64,000 bases of DNA from Vanilla planifolia (taxonomy: Eukaryota; Streptophyta; Magnoliopsida; Asparagales; Orchidaceae), in the NCBI GenBank assembly GCA_023846275.1, contig JAIUJO010000162.1:547297-611296 (forward strand), read 5' to 3'. The stretch's first letter is position 1, and each line of letters begins with the position of its first letter. Shown here one piece after another: positions 15,701 through 29,990 of the stretch. The translations under genes and the position numbers were made by a program. The notes under the pieces were generated by a model. The model ran no database searches. It was not told the origin of the DNA and saw nothing but the letters and a program-made list of their open reading frames with translations.

Positions 15701-18700
15701 ATCAAGATTGATACACTTAATCTACTTAGTATGTTGGAAATCAACTTATACAATTTACGTGATTTCCTTAAATATTTTCTTTTATTTGGCTCGATTACAA
15801 TGTAATTATAAATCTTGTCATATTCTGCCTTAACATCACTTCACTTAGTTATATTATTTTTCTTTAATTTATCCCTTTTATTCTTTTATAAATATTTTAT
15901 TAATGTTAAGAAAAACTTTATTATCATTTATTCTTATTTAATTTGATGTTTGTTTGCAATTCCAAATGAGTTTTGATTAAAAAAGGCAAACCTTGGACTC
16001 CCATCAAGAAGCTTCATTTAATTAACTATACATTTTTATTTTTTAAAATGAAAAACAATCTAGTATTTAGGCACAATTTATGAAACATTTTGGTGCATAC
16101 TTGATTAGATGATCGTGAACGTCAACCTAAATCTCCTTAATATCTTTGAATGCAACTTTTTCATTCAATTTATCTCATTTTCTCAACATTTTTAATATAA
16201 TATTTTGGTATTCATATGTAACTCTAAATTTCCTCTCTTGTCACCATTTATGTCACTTAAATTTGGAAATATAGCTTTGTCTTAATTTTTTTCATTTCAA
16301 CTTAAATATATATTTAAATTGAAACAAAAATTTATTATTAATCTTATTTATTTAATTTGAAAATTCTTGAAAATTCTAAATGATTTTCAATCATTATAAA
16401 CGAAGCTTTGTTGGACCAATCTTAAAAAGATTTTTTCAATTAAATATATATTTTTATATTCTTTAGCATTTTACTTTTAGTGACATTAGCATGCTTGATA
16501 AAAGCTTTTATTAGTACCACATTTAATGATTGATGATGTTCTACTTGAACTTTTTGTATTCACAAAACCCTTAATTTTCTTATAGTTTATTTAATTATTC
16601 CAAAATTCTAACTTTGATTCGGCTATATTACTATGAAGCTCCTAATATTCTCTTATACAACCTTTACATCACTTTGATTTGGTTATATTAAATTGTTTCA
16701 ATATATCTTATTTTTGATTTAATATAAACTTACTTAATATTTAAAAAATATTTTTTTATTATTGATAATTATTTAGTTTTGTAGTTTGCATTAATTCTAG
16801 AAGTGGTCCAATTATGAGAAAATAAATTTAATGCATCTTGTCTTGTTCTATATCCAATTAAATAGTTTTTTTTCAAAACATTAGTAAAATTCTTGAGACA
16901 CCTATAATATCTTTGATTGATGATGTCTTGATGTCCATAATATATTTGATTACAACTTTTTTGCATAGTATATCTCATATTTTTCAATTTTTCTTTCATT
17001 TGGTTATACTACTTCATAAATTTAAATGTTAACTAGTGTGACCATATATACTTTTTTGTATTTGGTTATGTTACATTACTTTAACAAATATCAATTAGCT
17101 TTAATATATACATTTAATTACTATTTAAATAGTAATTTACATTTTTTATGTTCAATTAAAATAATAACTCAAAATTATTCTAAATGATGTCTGATCAAGG
17201 CAAAATAAATGTTGTTGGGCTCACCTCAAAGTGCTCTATGTAACTAAATATTTATTTCATATTTTTAAATATTTTATTTTCTAAGTTTTCAAGATGCAAT
17301 ATAAAAATGTATAATTCATACTTACTTTTATGATAACAGATATTATGATCCATTCACTAGTATCTTAAAAAGTAATTTGTCTCATCTTTATTGAACCATT
17401 TTTTTAATAACTATGAATTGCCAAAATAAATAAGCATAAAAGATATGAAATCACTATTTTAGCATTAAGTAAATATATATAAAATAAAAAAAGTGATAAA
17501 TTGAAGTAATATATTTTAAACAATTTAGAGCAATGTAAAGGAGTCACAAAAGTCAATTTAGAGTTGTATAGTAATATAACCAACTCAAAGTAAAACTAAA
17601 GCTTGGATGTAAGTTCAATTATAGCATGCTAAAGTGAGTGAGTGTAACAATCTAGTTCATCAAATCTAGAATGAATTAAATTGTCAAAAAAAAGTTAAAA
17701 AATTTGAGCAAAAAAAATTATTAATTAATGTATAAAGGAATATCTAATTACATAGAGCTCATCGATATTAGTCGAACAATATTTATTTTTTCATGACACA
17801 AACTTGATTGGAATTACTCTGAATTAAAATAGAAAATAAGTTTAAATAATATTAAGCAACTATCTTAGTATTTTGTAAATAAATAAATGAGAGAAACTGA
17901 GATAATATAGTTTGACAAAATCAAGGCAATACAATTGTCACACCAGAGAAGTTTTACTATTTCCATGTGACATAACATGCTAAAAACATATAAATTTTAA
18001 GAGAATTTTAGATTACAAGATACTAAGAGTTTTTAGTGTAACATCTTTGATCATCAAATCAAGTAAGACTTAAAATTTCTTGAAAAACAACCTACAAATC
18101 ATGAAACTAAAATTTTTAAAATTATATAACGAATGTTTAATTAGATAAAGCTTCCTGAGAGGAGTAAAATGATGTTTACTTCATGTTGATTCAACTTCCC
18201 ATTTAGTTATTAGATTGTTTTTACAAAAGAAAATTGGCACAATTAATAACATATTATACATGTTAAATTTAGTAAATTATGTTGATGACAAAATGTGACA
18301 AATATAAGCAATGTAATATATCCCTATCAAAAGCAACAAAATTATCACACAAGAGAAGATCTCAGGTTATATTATTATATAATCAAATGTAAACAAGACT
18401 TTTGATAAATCAGATAAATCATACAAGAAAGTTGAATTATAGGTTCTTATGGAGATCGAATGAAACATGTTTGAAAGAAAAGTTAGATACAAACAAAAAT
18501 AATTCATAAAGAATGTCAAAATCTTAAATAATTTTTTTTGAAGAAATTTAGAAATTTATATATAATTCCATATTGCTGATCGAGACTAGTTCATCGATGT
18601 TTGTTTTGTCATGAACAAAACAAGTTTGAAATTACAATGATATACCAAAGTAAATATGCATAAAAAATAATAAATTATTACTTTGGTATTGAAAAATTTA

Positions 18701-21700
18701 TATTAAAGCTGTAATTAACTAACTTAAACTAACATTATACCAACAAATTAAAGCAATGCAAAGGTGACATGAGGGGAGATTTATAATTACATGGCAGTAT
18801 TTCCAAAAAAGAGCAAAACATCCTAAATGAGAAAAATTATATGGGAAAGTTGCATTCTGTGATATTAAAAAGTTTGAGTGCAACATTCTACATTATCAAA
18901 TCAAGCATGAATTGAAATGTCACTCAATGCATGCCAAAGCCATAGAAATGAAATATTTAAAAACTAAAATATATGTGTGTATGTGTTTGTTTTTATACAG
19001 ATTTATACATATATTTAATTAAATAAAGGTCTTCGAGATAACTCTAATAATGTTTGTTTTATTAGGATCAAACTTCATTTGCAATAATTATGAGTTATCA
19101 AAGTAAATAACCATAAAGAATAATAAATAATTATTTTAATTTTACTTAAATATATATTAAAGTTCAAATGAGAAACATTGAACCAATAAAAATATGTTAC
19201 ACTAGTGGAAAATCATAGAAACATAGAATTATAAAAAAATAAAATAAAACTTTTTTAGAATGAGATAAATAACACAAGAAAAGTGATAACAAAGATACTA
19301 TGGATATTGCGTGTAGCATTTTTTATTGTTAGATAAGAAAAAATTAAAATATCTCATATGGCAAATAAAAATAATAAAAAATAAAAATATTTAAAAATAT
19401 TAAATTGAATACTTAATTAAATATATCTCTTCCAAACTAGTCTCACAAAACTATGCTTCATCTTGATTTGAACTTGTTTGGAATTACTATGAATTACCAA
19501 AATAAATGGTCATAAATAATAATAAAAATAATTTTTTAATTTCATGTTAATATATATTGAAAAAATGACATAAATTGAAATAAAATCAATGTAACATATT
19601 AAAAGCAATGTAAAGCTTATGGGAGAGTAGAATTAAGGTTTTATAATAATATAGCTAAATTAAAACAACATTATTAAAAAAAGATAAATTTCATGTGAAA
19701 ATAGCACTCCAAGATATGAAAGTGCTATGTTATGATATCCTCTTTCGATAAATCTAGAATGATTCAAAATGTCATGGAAAATCTATCAAAACAAGAGAAA
19801 ATTAAATAATAAAAAATTGCAACTGATTATTTAGTTAAATAGAACACATTAAGGAGACAATTGTTTTATCTCAATGAGAGCTCACTTTGAATTGCTTTCA
19901 ATTATCATCATTAATAAATATAAATAATAATAAATTAATAATATTTTGTTAAGTAAATATATGTTAAATAAAAAAATTAGATAAATTAAGTAATGTTATA
20001 TTGTAAAACAAAGGCAATCTAATGGTAACATTAGAGGTGCTTTGTGGTTATAACGAAATATAACCAAAAACATTTAACAAACAATACATATTATATGAGA
20101 AAGTTACTTTCCAAGAAATTAAGAACTTAAACTGGAACATTTTTTTACTATCAATTATTGCATAAATCCAAATGACTTAAAAACTATTAAAATCATAGAA
20201 AATAAAATAATTAAAACTATAAAAATGGATTCTTAAATGCATAAAGCTCTTCAAGATGTGTCCAATGATGTTTATTTCATCTTAATGAGACTTTGGTTTG
20301 AATTACTATGAATTGCTATGATAAATAAAAAATTATTATTAAAAGTGAATTACTTTATTAACAATAAAATATGCATATTAATGTTGAAATGAGATAAAAT
20401 AAACAAATGTAGTATAACCATTTCAAAATGATGTAAAAGTCGCATGAATAGTATTATTTTTAAATCAAAGGAAAAAATTTGAACAAAGGAGATAAATCAT
20501 TAAAAACTATTTATTTTTAGATAGTAAGGAGATTAAAGTGTAACATCCTCAACGATCAAATAAGATATAATCAAAATCCACTCATAAAGAATATAAAAAA
20601 AATAATTTTTTTTTAAATATTAAAAAATAAAATTAATTAGATGAGCTTGTCTAGATGAGACTAACGATATTTACTTTCAATTGGACCAATTTCAAAAAAT
20701 ACCATGTGTTCCAAAATAGAAAAGTATAATAAATAATAAATTATTATTTTAACATTAAAAAAGCACAATTAAAGCTTAAATTAGATAAATTAAAAAATAT
20801 ATAATATATCTAAATCAAAGAAATTTAAAGGTCATAGGAGAGGTGATTTAGTATTACATAGTAATATTGCTAAATAAAAGTGAAAGATTTAAAGAATTGG
20901 AACAAATTATGTTGGAATATATATTTTATGATACAGAGGAGATCAAGTGTAATATGCTTGATGGTCTAATTTAGTACGAATTAAAATTCTCAAAAAACAT
21001 GCCAAAATACCAGATAATAAAATATTTAAGAAATATATAATCAAATACTTAACTTAATAGAGGTCATGGAGGTGAGCCTAAGGAATTCTTGCTTTGCCTC
21101 AATTCGACGTCATTTAGAATTTGTAGTAATTATCAAAGTAAATAAGTTTAAATAACATTAAATTACTTTTTAAAGATTAAGTAAAAGATATAGAAGGTAA
21201 AATAAGATCAATTAATGTAATATAGTATGACTAAGTGAAGGTGACGTAATTATAACACAAGTTGATTTAGTGTGGCATGGTAAAATAACAAAACCAAAAT
21301 AGAAAAATTAGGGAAATAAGATAAATTATAACAAAAAGTTGTATTGAAAAAATTAAAGAGGTCAAGTGTAACATCCTTGATTGTCATGTAAAGTATGAAT
21401 TGAAATGTCCCATAAAGTAAGGCAAAACCCTAGAATATAAAATATTTAACTATAAGAGAAAATATTTAATTGGATAAAGCTTATTGAGTTTGTCCAATGA
21501 AATTTGTTTCATCTTGATCTAACTTATTTTGGAATTACTATGTACCACCAAAGCTAATAACCCCAAATAATAATAAATTATAAATTTATATAGTGTAACA
21601 TAACCTAACCAATGAGAAAACCTTGTCACACAAGAGATGATTTTGAGTACATAGTAACACAACAAAATAAAAACAAAAAATTTGAAGAAATGAGATCAAT

Positions 21701-24700
21701 TAGATTGAAAACTTGAATTCCATGTTACTATGAATATCGAGTGCAACATCCTCCATTGAAAAATTAAATACAAATTAAAATATGTAATTACACATGTCAA
21801 AAAAATAAAAAAATAAAAATATTAAAAAATATAAAGATAAATATCTAATTTAATATAGCTCAGTATAAGTTCAATGACTTGTATCACTTCTTAATCATAC
21901 CACATTTGGAATTACTATGGATTACAAAAGCAAATAGGCATAAAAATAATAATTTATTATTCTGTAATTAAAATATATATATCATAGCTAAAATAATAAC
22001 AAATCAAGAAATGCAATATAAAGAAATCAAAGCAATGTATAGGTGATAAGTGACGAGATTTAGACTTATGTAGTACCATATTTAAATATGACCAAAAACA
22101 TTGGAAAAATGAGGTAATTTAAATGAGACAGTTATATTCTAAGATGCTAAGGAGACTCAGTGTAACATCCCACATTTTAAAATCAGGTAGGAATATAGAC
22201 ATAGTGTAAAGCATGCTAAAGTTAAAAAATTTAAATATTTAAAAATATAGAACATAATATTCAATTGAATAAAGCATATCCAGAATAGTCTAACAAATTT
22301 TGTTTTGTCAAGAATGGATGTCATTTGGAATTGCCACAACATTAAATGTTAAATAAATATATATTAAACCTAAAATTTAAAAAAAATTGAATCAATGTGA
22401 TATAACTAAATAAAAAATAATGTAAAGTTGACAACTTAGGAGATTTATGGTTTCATAGTAATAAAATTAAATCGAAGGAAAAAGATGAAGAAATTAGATC
22501 AGTTGTAAATGAATGTTGCACTGTAGAATGCTAAGGATATCTGCAGTAAGATCCTCAATAATTAAATTGGATACTATTTGCAATGTTAGAAAAAGCATCC
22601 CATAAAAAGAGATATTAAAATATAGGAAAATATGTAAAGAAATATTTAATTGCATAGAACTCTTTGAGATGAGTCCAATGATATTTTCTTTTCTCAAACA
22701 AAACTCATTTGGAATTATTTTTAATTATCGTATTAAATAAGAATAAATAAAAAATAAAATAGTATTCCTATATTAACTAGATAAGTGTAAGCTCTTTTAT
22801 TTTGTAAAACTAGAGCAATGTGAACATAAGATATGAGGAGGTTTGAACTAGAAAGAAATATAACCAAAAGAAAAAGAAAACTTGGAAATACAAGATACAT
22901 TACACAGGAAAGTTGTATTCCAAGATATTAGGTACTTTGAGTGTAATTTTTTTACTTTAAATACCTATAACAAATTAAAATTGACTCATTAAGCCTACCA
23001 AAATTATAGAAAATAAAATATTTTAAAATATTAAATTTAATATTTAATTGTACAATTCACTTTGAGATTAATCAAACGATATTTGTCTTATTAAAATTGG
23101 TCCTCATTTAGTGTACTATAAATTACCAAATTAAAAAGCATAAATAAGAACAAATTATTATTTAAGTATTAAGTAATTATATATTTTTTATATATATAAA
23201 TTGAAGCTTGAATGAGAAAAAATGAAGCAACATAATATAAAAAAATCAAAGTAAAAATATCTCAAGAAATTAGATAAATCACATAGGAAATCTACATTCC
23301 AAGATATTAAGGATTATGAAAGTTGCATCATCAATCATCAAATTAGGAATGAATTAAAATGCCTCATAAAAAATAATAAAACTAATCATTTTTTTAATAT
23401 AAATAAATAAATATTTAATTAGTTAGAAGTTCAATAGAATAGTTAAAATATGACATAAAAAATTGAGGCAATATGACAAAAAATCAAAAGACATATAAAG
23501 GTCACATAAGAGGATATTTAGAGTTACATAGTAATATAATGATATGAAAACAAAAAAGTTAGCAAAATGAGATAGATTTATTGAGAAGGTTCATTCTAAG
23601 ACACTAAGGTGATCATGTGTAACAACCCTGATCGTTAAATCTAGTATAAATCCAAATGTCTCAAAAATTATTCAAAAATAAAGAATGTTAAATAATTAAG
23701 AGATACATAAATGAATATTTAATTAGATAGAGATAGCCAATACTAGTCTAATGATGTTTCTTTTGTGTCGATTTGACCTCGCTTAGAATTACTTTTATTT
23801 ACTAAAGTAAATAAGTATAAATAATTTTAAAATATTATTTTAATATTAAGAAAAGAAACATTAAAGCTAAATGAGACAAAATAAAATAATATAGTACAAA
23901 AAAAGGTGATGTAATTGTCAAACCAAAGGAGTTTTAGGGTTACATAATGACAAAATTAAATAAAAATTGAAGAAATGAGATAAATTATAGGAGAAATTTG
24001 TATTATAAGGTATTAATAGATCAACTATAGCATCCTCAATCATCAAATCATGTCTTTACCAAAATATCCCTTAAAGTATGGCAAAGTGCTAAAAAGTAAA
24101 ATTTTTAAAATTGTAGAAATTAATATTTATGTGGATTCAACATTTAAAGTGAGCCAAAAAACTTAAAAAATAGACTTTATAAAAATATAAAAAATGAATA
24201 TTTAAATGAATAAAACTTGATAAGATGAGTTTCACAATATTTATTTTGTATCAATCAGACTTTCTTTAAAATTTAAGTAATGTAATATGAATAAATGAAT
24301 GTGATGTAAAAGACACATGAGAGGAGAACTAGAATTTCATTGTAATATATAAAATCAAAGCAAAACATTTGACAAAATAAGGTAAATTACTTGAGAAAGT
24401 TGCATTAAAAGGTACTAAGGAGATCGAGGGCAACATTTCTGATCATCAAATGTTGTATGAATCAAAAAGACTAGTAAAATGGGCAAAGGCTTAGTAAACA
24501 AAATATTTAAAAATGGATAAATGAATATTTTAAAGAATTGATTTGTTTGAGATGAGTTCAACTATAGTTCTTTAATGTTAATTAGACTTTGTTTTGAAAT
24601 ACTATGGAGTACAAAATTTAATAAGAAAAAATATTAAATTACTATTTTAGTAATAAATAAAAATATATTGAAGTTGAAATCATCTAATTTGAAATAATGG

Positions 24701-24929
24701 ATTATAACTAAAACTAAAAGATGTAAACTTCACATGAGAGGCGAATAAGAGCTTGAAGATAAAATAATCAAATCATGACAAAACATTTGCATAAATGAGA
24801 AAAGGTGTACAAGAAAGATGCATTTTGAGATTCTAAAAACAGTATAACATCATTTATCATCCAATTAGGTTACTTTTGAAATGACTTATAAAATGAGCCA
24901 AAATTCTAGAAAATGAAAATTTTAAAATA

Positions 24930-25045
<116 letters not shown>

Positions 25046-25429
25046 TTGAGAAAACTCATTTAGATGAGTACATTAATGTTTATTTTTTCTTCATTATACA
25101 TCGTTTAGAAAGACAACAAATTAAAAGTTACTAATAGTAAATTATTACTTAAATACTTATTAAATATAAATAATAGTTTGTGAGATAAGTAGAAGTAATG
25201 CAATATGTCCAAAGCAAATTAAGCCAAAGTCTCAAGAGAGAAGTATTAAAGCATTATAGCAATATAACAAAATCAAAGAAAATCATTTGAAGAAATGATA
25301 TGAATTATAAACAATGGTTGTATTCCAATATACTAAGTAGAATATGTATAACATACTCTTTTGAATGGCAAATATGGTACAATTAAAAATTTTCAAAAAG
25401 CATATGAAAGCTATACCAAGGAAGATATC

Positions 25430-28400
25430 TACAAATTTTTAAATGAAAATTGAATTGGATATAACTTATCAACTCAAGTCCAATGATTACTTTTTCATCT
25501 CGATAAAACCTTGTTTTACAAAATTACAGTTTTCTTATTTAGAAAATATATAAATTAAAGAAGAGATCTATGAAATCGAAGAAATGTAATATAGCCAAAT
25601 AAGGCTTTAGAAGAAATACAAAAAATTTTAAGGGATATTTGCATTTCCATTATGCAAATGAGATTGAGCGTAACACCCTAGATTAACAGCTTGGTCAAAC
25701 ATTAAACGTTCACCCTTCCCAACACCATTAAAAAGAAAATATTTAGATATTATTGACATGATTGTTTAATTAAATGGAGCACATCGAGACGAGTCTAATA
25801 ATAATTACTTTTTCTCATTCGAACCTTGTTTGGAGTTATAATGAATCACCAAAAGAAATAAACATAAATAATAGTAAAGGACATTTTTATCTTAAGTAAA
25901 TAGATAATAAAACTAAAATAAGCTTAATTGAAGTAATGTAAAATAACCAAATGAGAGTATTATAAATGTGACACGAAAGGAGATTTAGGTGTATTTGGTA
26001 ATATCAAAAAGCTCATATTCTAAGATCAAGAAACATCAAGTGCAACATCCACGATTATCAAATATGGTACAAATAAAAATGTCTCATAAAGCAATACCAA
26101 AGCTCTATAAAATTAAATATATAAAAATATTTAAATGAGTATTTAATTGGATATAAATTGTCAAGGTGCAACCAATGATGATTTTTAAACTTGAATGAAC
26201 ACCATTTTGTAGATTTACTATATAATATTTTTTTAAAAAAATAAATTAAAGAAGAAATTTGCAAAATTAACGTAATGTTATATAGAAAAATAATCCATAA
26301 AAGAAAAAATATGAGATCAATTATAAGTGAATGTTCCATTTGCATTATGCATAAGAAATCAAAAGAAACATCCTAAATTAACAACCCATGGAAACATTAA
26401 ATTTTGCATTCATTTACCAAAACCATAAGAAATAAAATATATTGAAAGGTAAAAGTGAGTATTTATTTGATGGAACTCATAAAGACTAGTCTAACAATAA
26501 TTATTTTTTCATAATTGGACATCGTTTGGAATTTCTATGAATTATAAAAAGAAAAAACTTAAAGAATAATAAATTATTATTTTAAAGTTAAGTAAATAGA
26601 TATTAAAGTTCAAATGAGTTTAATTAGAGCAATGAAAAATAACCAAATCAAAATGTTATAAACATGACACGTAAAGAGATTTATATGCAAATGGTAATAC
26701 AACAAAAAAAGTAAAACATTTCAAGAAATTAGAAAAAGTTGAAGAGAATGAGGCATTCTAGGCACATAAAAGGTCAAGTGTAATATCCTCAAATGCTAAA
26801 AGTGGTACAAATCGAAACTTTTAATAATGCATACAAAAAATTCACGAAATGAAACATGTAAAAATATTTAACTGAGTATTTAACTATGTTTAACTTGACA
26901 AGGTGACTCCATTAATGATTTTTTTCATCTTGATTGAACCTCATTTTGTAAAATTACTATTTTAATATTTTAAAAATAAGTTAATTAAAGAAGAGATTTA
27001 TAAAATTGAAGTAATGCAATATAGCCACATGTGGCATAAAATTAGAAAAAAGAAGAAAAATTATAAGGGAGGGTTGATTAGACATTATGCAAATGAGATC
27101 CTAGATTAACAACTCGGTCAAACGTTAAACTCTTACATTCCTTGCTAAAACCCTCAAAAATAAAATATTTAGAAATATAGAAATGATTATTTAAGTTGAT
27201 AGAGCTCATAGAGACAAGTTTAACAATGAGTATTGTTTCTAAATCGAACTTCATTTGGAATTACTGTGAATTATAATAAGAAATAAACATTAATAATAAT
27301 AAATTTTTAATTTAATATTAAGCAAATAGATAATAAATTTAAAAGGTGTTTAATTAAAATAATGTAAAATAAACAAATCAAAAGGTTACAAACAAGACAT
27401 GAAAGAAGATTTAGATGTATATGGTAATATAACCAGACAAATTAAAGACATTGAAGAAATCAAATAAATTATAGGAGAAATTCACATTCCAAGTACATAA
27501 AAGACCAAGTGTAACATCCTTAATCGTCAAATATAGTATAAATCAAAATGCTTTACAAAGCAAACAAAAACTTTACCAAATAAAATGTCTAAAAATATTT
27601 AAATGAGTCTCTTATTGAATTTCACTTGTGAAGTTGAGTCCAATGATGATTTTTTCATCTCCATTGAGCATTGTTTAGTAAAATTACTTTTTTAATATTT
27701 ATTAAATATATAAGTTAAAGAAGCGATTTGCAAAATTGATGCAATGAAATATAGCCAAATGAGGCATTAGAATAAATTAGATAGACTATAAGGGAAAGTT
27801 CCATTTCCATTATACAAATGATATTGAGTGTAACATCCTAGATTAAAAACTTGGTCAAACATTAAACATTCACTTTCTTTGCAAAAACCTCAAAAAGAAA
27901 ATATTTAAAAAATACTGACATGATTGTTTCATTAAGTGGAGCACATCGACGTGAGTCTAACAACAATTATTTTTTCTCATTCGAACCTTGATCAGTATTA
28001 TAATGAATTACCAAAAGAAATAAACATAAATAGTAATAAATTATAATTTATAACTTAAGTAAATAGATAATAAAGTAGGAATGAGCTTAACTAAAGATAT
28101 GTAAAATAACCAAATAAAAATGTCATTAATGTGGCACGAAAGTAGATTTAGATGTGTTTGGTAATATAACAAACCAAAGCAAAATCTTCAAGGAAATCAG
28201 ATAAATTATAAGTGAAAGACGTATTCTAAGAACATAAAAGATCTTATGTAACATCCTCAATTATCAAACGTGGTACAAATAAAAATGAATCCTAAAAAAT
28301 ACAAAAATTCTATAAAGAAAAATATCTAAAATTATTTAAAGGAGTATTTAATTGGTTATAACTTGTCAAGGTGAGTTGAATGATGGTTTTTTCATCTTGA

Positions 28401-29990
28401 TTGAACATCATTTTGTAGACTTATGACATAATATTTTAAAAAAGTAAAAATTTAAAGAAGACATTTGTTAAACTAAGGTAATATAATAGAGCAAAATGAC
28501 CCATAAAAGTAGAAGAAATGAGATCAATTATAAGTGAAAGTTCTATTTCCACTATGCATAACAAATAAAGAGAAACATCCCAAATTAACAACCACACAAA
28601 CATTCCATTTTTGCATTATTACCAAAACCATCAAAAATAAAATATATAGAAATATAAAAGCAAATATTTAATCAGATAGAGCTCATAAAGATGAGTCTAA
28701 CAATGATTATTTTTCACAATTGAACCTTGTTTAGAATTAATATCAATTGTTAAACGAAAAAAACATTAAAAATTATAAATTATTATTTTAATGTTAAGTA
28801 AATATATTTTGAAGTTGAAATGCATTTAATTAAATCAATGTACCATAAGCAAATCAAAATATTACAAACATAACATGAAAAATAGAATTAGATGTAAATG
28901 GTAAAATAGCCAAACAAAGTAAAAAGATTTCAAGAAATCAATTAAATTCTAAGAGAAAGTTGCATTCCAAGCACAAAAGAGGTCAAGTGTAATGTCCTCA
29001 ACTACCTAATATGGTACAAATTAAAACTTCTCATATTGCATACAAAAGCTCTACAAAATGAAATATTTAAAAACATTTAAATGAGTATTCAACGATGATT
29101 TTTTTCATCTCAATCAAACATCATTTTGTAAAATTGCTATTTCATTATTTATAAAATATGTAAATTAAAGAAGATATTTGTAAAATTGAAGCAATGTAAT
29201 ATAGCTAAATGAAATATAAAATTAGAAGAAATAAGATAAGTTATTATTGAAATTTGCATTTCAATTATGCAAATGAGATCCTATATTAACAACTTGATAA
29301 AAAATTTAATGAGTTTAATTAAAACAATGTAAAATTAACTAATCAAAATGTTATAAGCAAGACATGAAAGAAGATTTGGACGTATATGGTAATTAAACAG
29401 AAAGCCACATTCCAAGCATATAAAGAACAAGTTAATGTTCTCAATTATCAAATATGGTAGAAATCAAGTTGTCTCATAAAGCATACCAAAACACTTCAAA
29501 ATAAAATATGTAAAAAAAAATTAAATGAGTCTTTAATTGGATTTCACCAGTGAAGTTAAGTCTAATGACGATTTTTTCATCTATATCGAGCCTTTTTAGT
29601 AAAAGTAATTTTTTAATATTCATAAAAGATATAAATTAAAGGAGAGATTTATAAAATTGAAGCAATGTAATATAGCCAAATGAAGCTTAAACTAGAAGAA
29701 ATTATATAAATTATAAGGTAAAGATGCATTTCTATTATGTAAACAAGATCGAGCATAACATCCTAGATTGAAAACTTGATCAACCATTAAATGTTCACAT
29801 TCCATGCCAAAACACTTCCAAAGAAAATATTTAGAAACATAGAGGTGAGTTTTACTTAGATGGACCTCATCAAGATGAGTCTAATAATGATTATTTTTCT
29901 CAATCAAAACTTGTTTGAAATTATTGTGAATTTGTAAAAGAAATAAATATAAATAATTAAAAAATTACTATTTTAATGTTAAGTAAATAA
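25430..29990 (-). repeat. Dimeric higher-order repeat (~735 bp) within block B
   Basis: Two unit types alternate. Type 1 carries 'cctagattaacaacttgg' (near 25,675, 26,370, 27,095, 27,832, 28,577, 29,278 and 29,758). Type 2 carries 'caagtgtaacatcctcaatt' plus 'caaatatggtacaaat' (near 26,036, 26,775, 27,505, 28,234, 28,985 and 29,429). Like types are about 700-750 bp apart, about 735 on average. The last period is shortened to about 440-480 bp. Copies within this stretch look more alike than units elsewhere in the array, which suggests later local amplification of a two-unit block. Confidence 0.75.

Larger units (their letters stand above)
1..17385 (+). repeat. AT-rich ~0.4-kb satellite array, block A (+ orientation)
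   Basis: A diverged tandem array that enters from the left edge. Landmarks recur in the same order in each unit: 'gatgttacactcgatctcc', then 'agtatcttggaatgcaac', 'aatttatctcatttcttcaa', 'gatttggttatatta', 'aactctaaatctcc', 'tgacctttacat', a second 'gatttggttatatta', 'tttaatatatatttactta', 'aataatttattatta', 'aattccaaatgaggtc', 'gagatgaaacaaa', 'tcatctcgatgagctc', and 'catgctttatgagacatt'. The first landmark occurs near 11,309, 11,683, 12,103, 12,411, 13,678, 14,097, 15,290, 15,705 and 16,110. Spacing is mostly 370-420 bp, so the block holds about 43 units. Copies differ by many substitutions and small indels, which points to an old array. No coding, RNA gene or transposon signal stands out. 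The short ORFs inside are not conserved from unit to unit. Confidence 0.9.

Noticed and set aside
26058..26345. 95-codon - strand frame, the longest in the satellite
   Set aside because: It spans parts of two units in the higher-order repeat and is interrupted in the sister copies at +735 and +1,470 bp.
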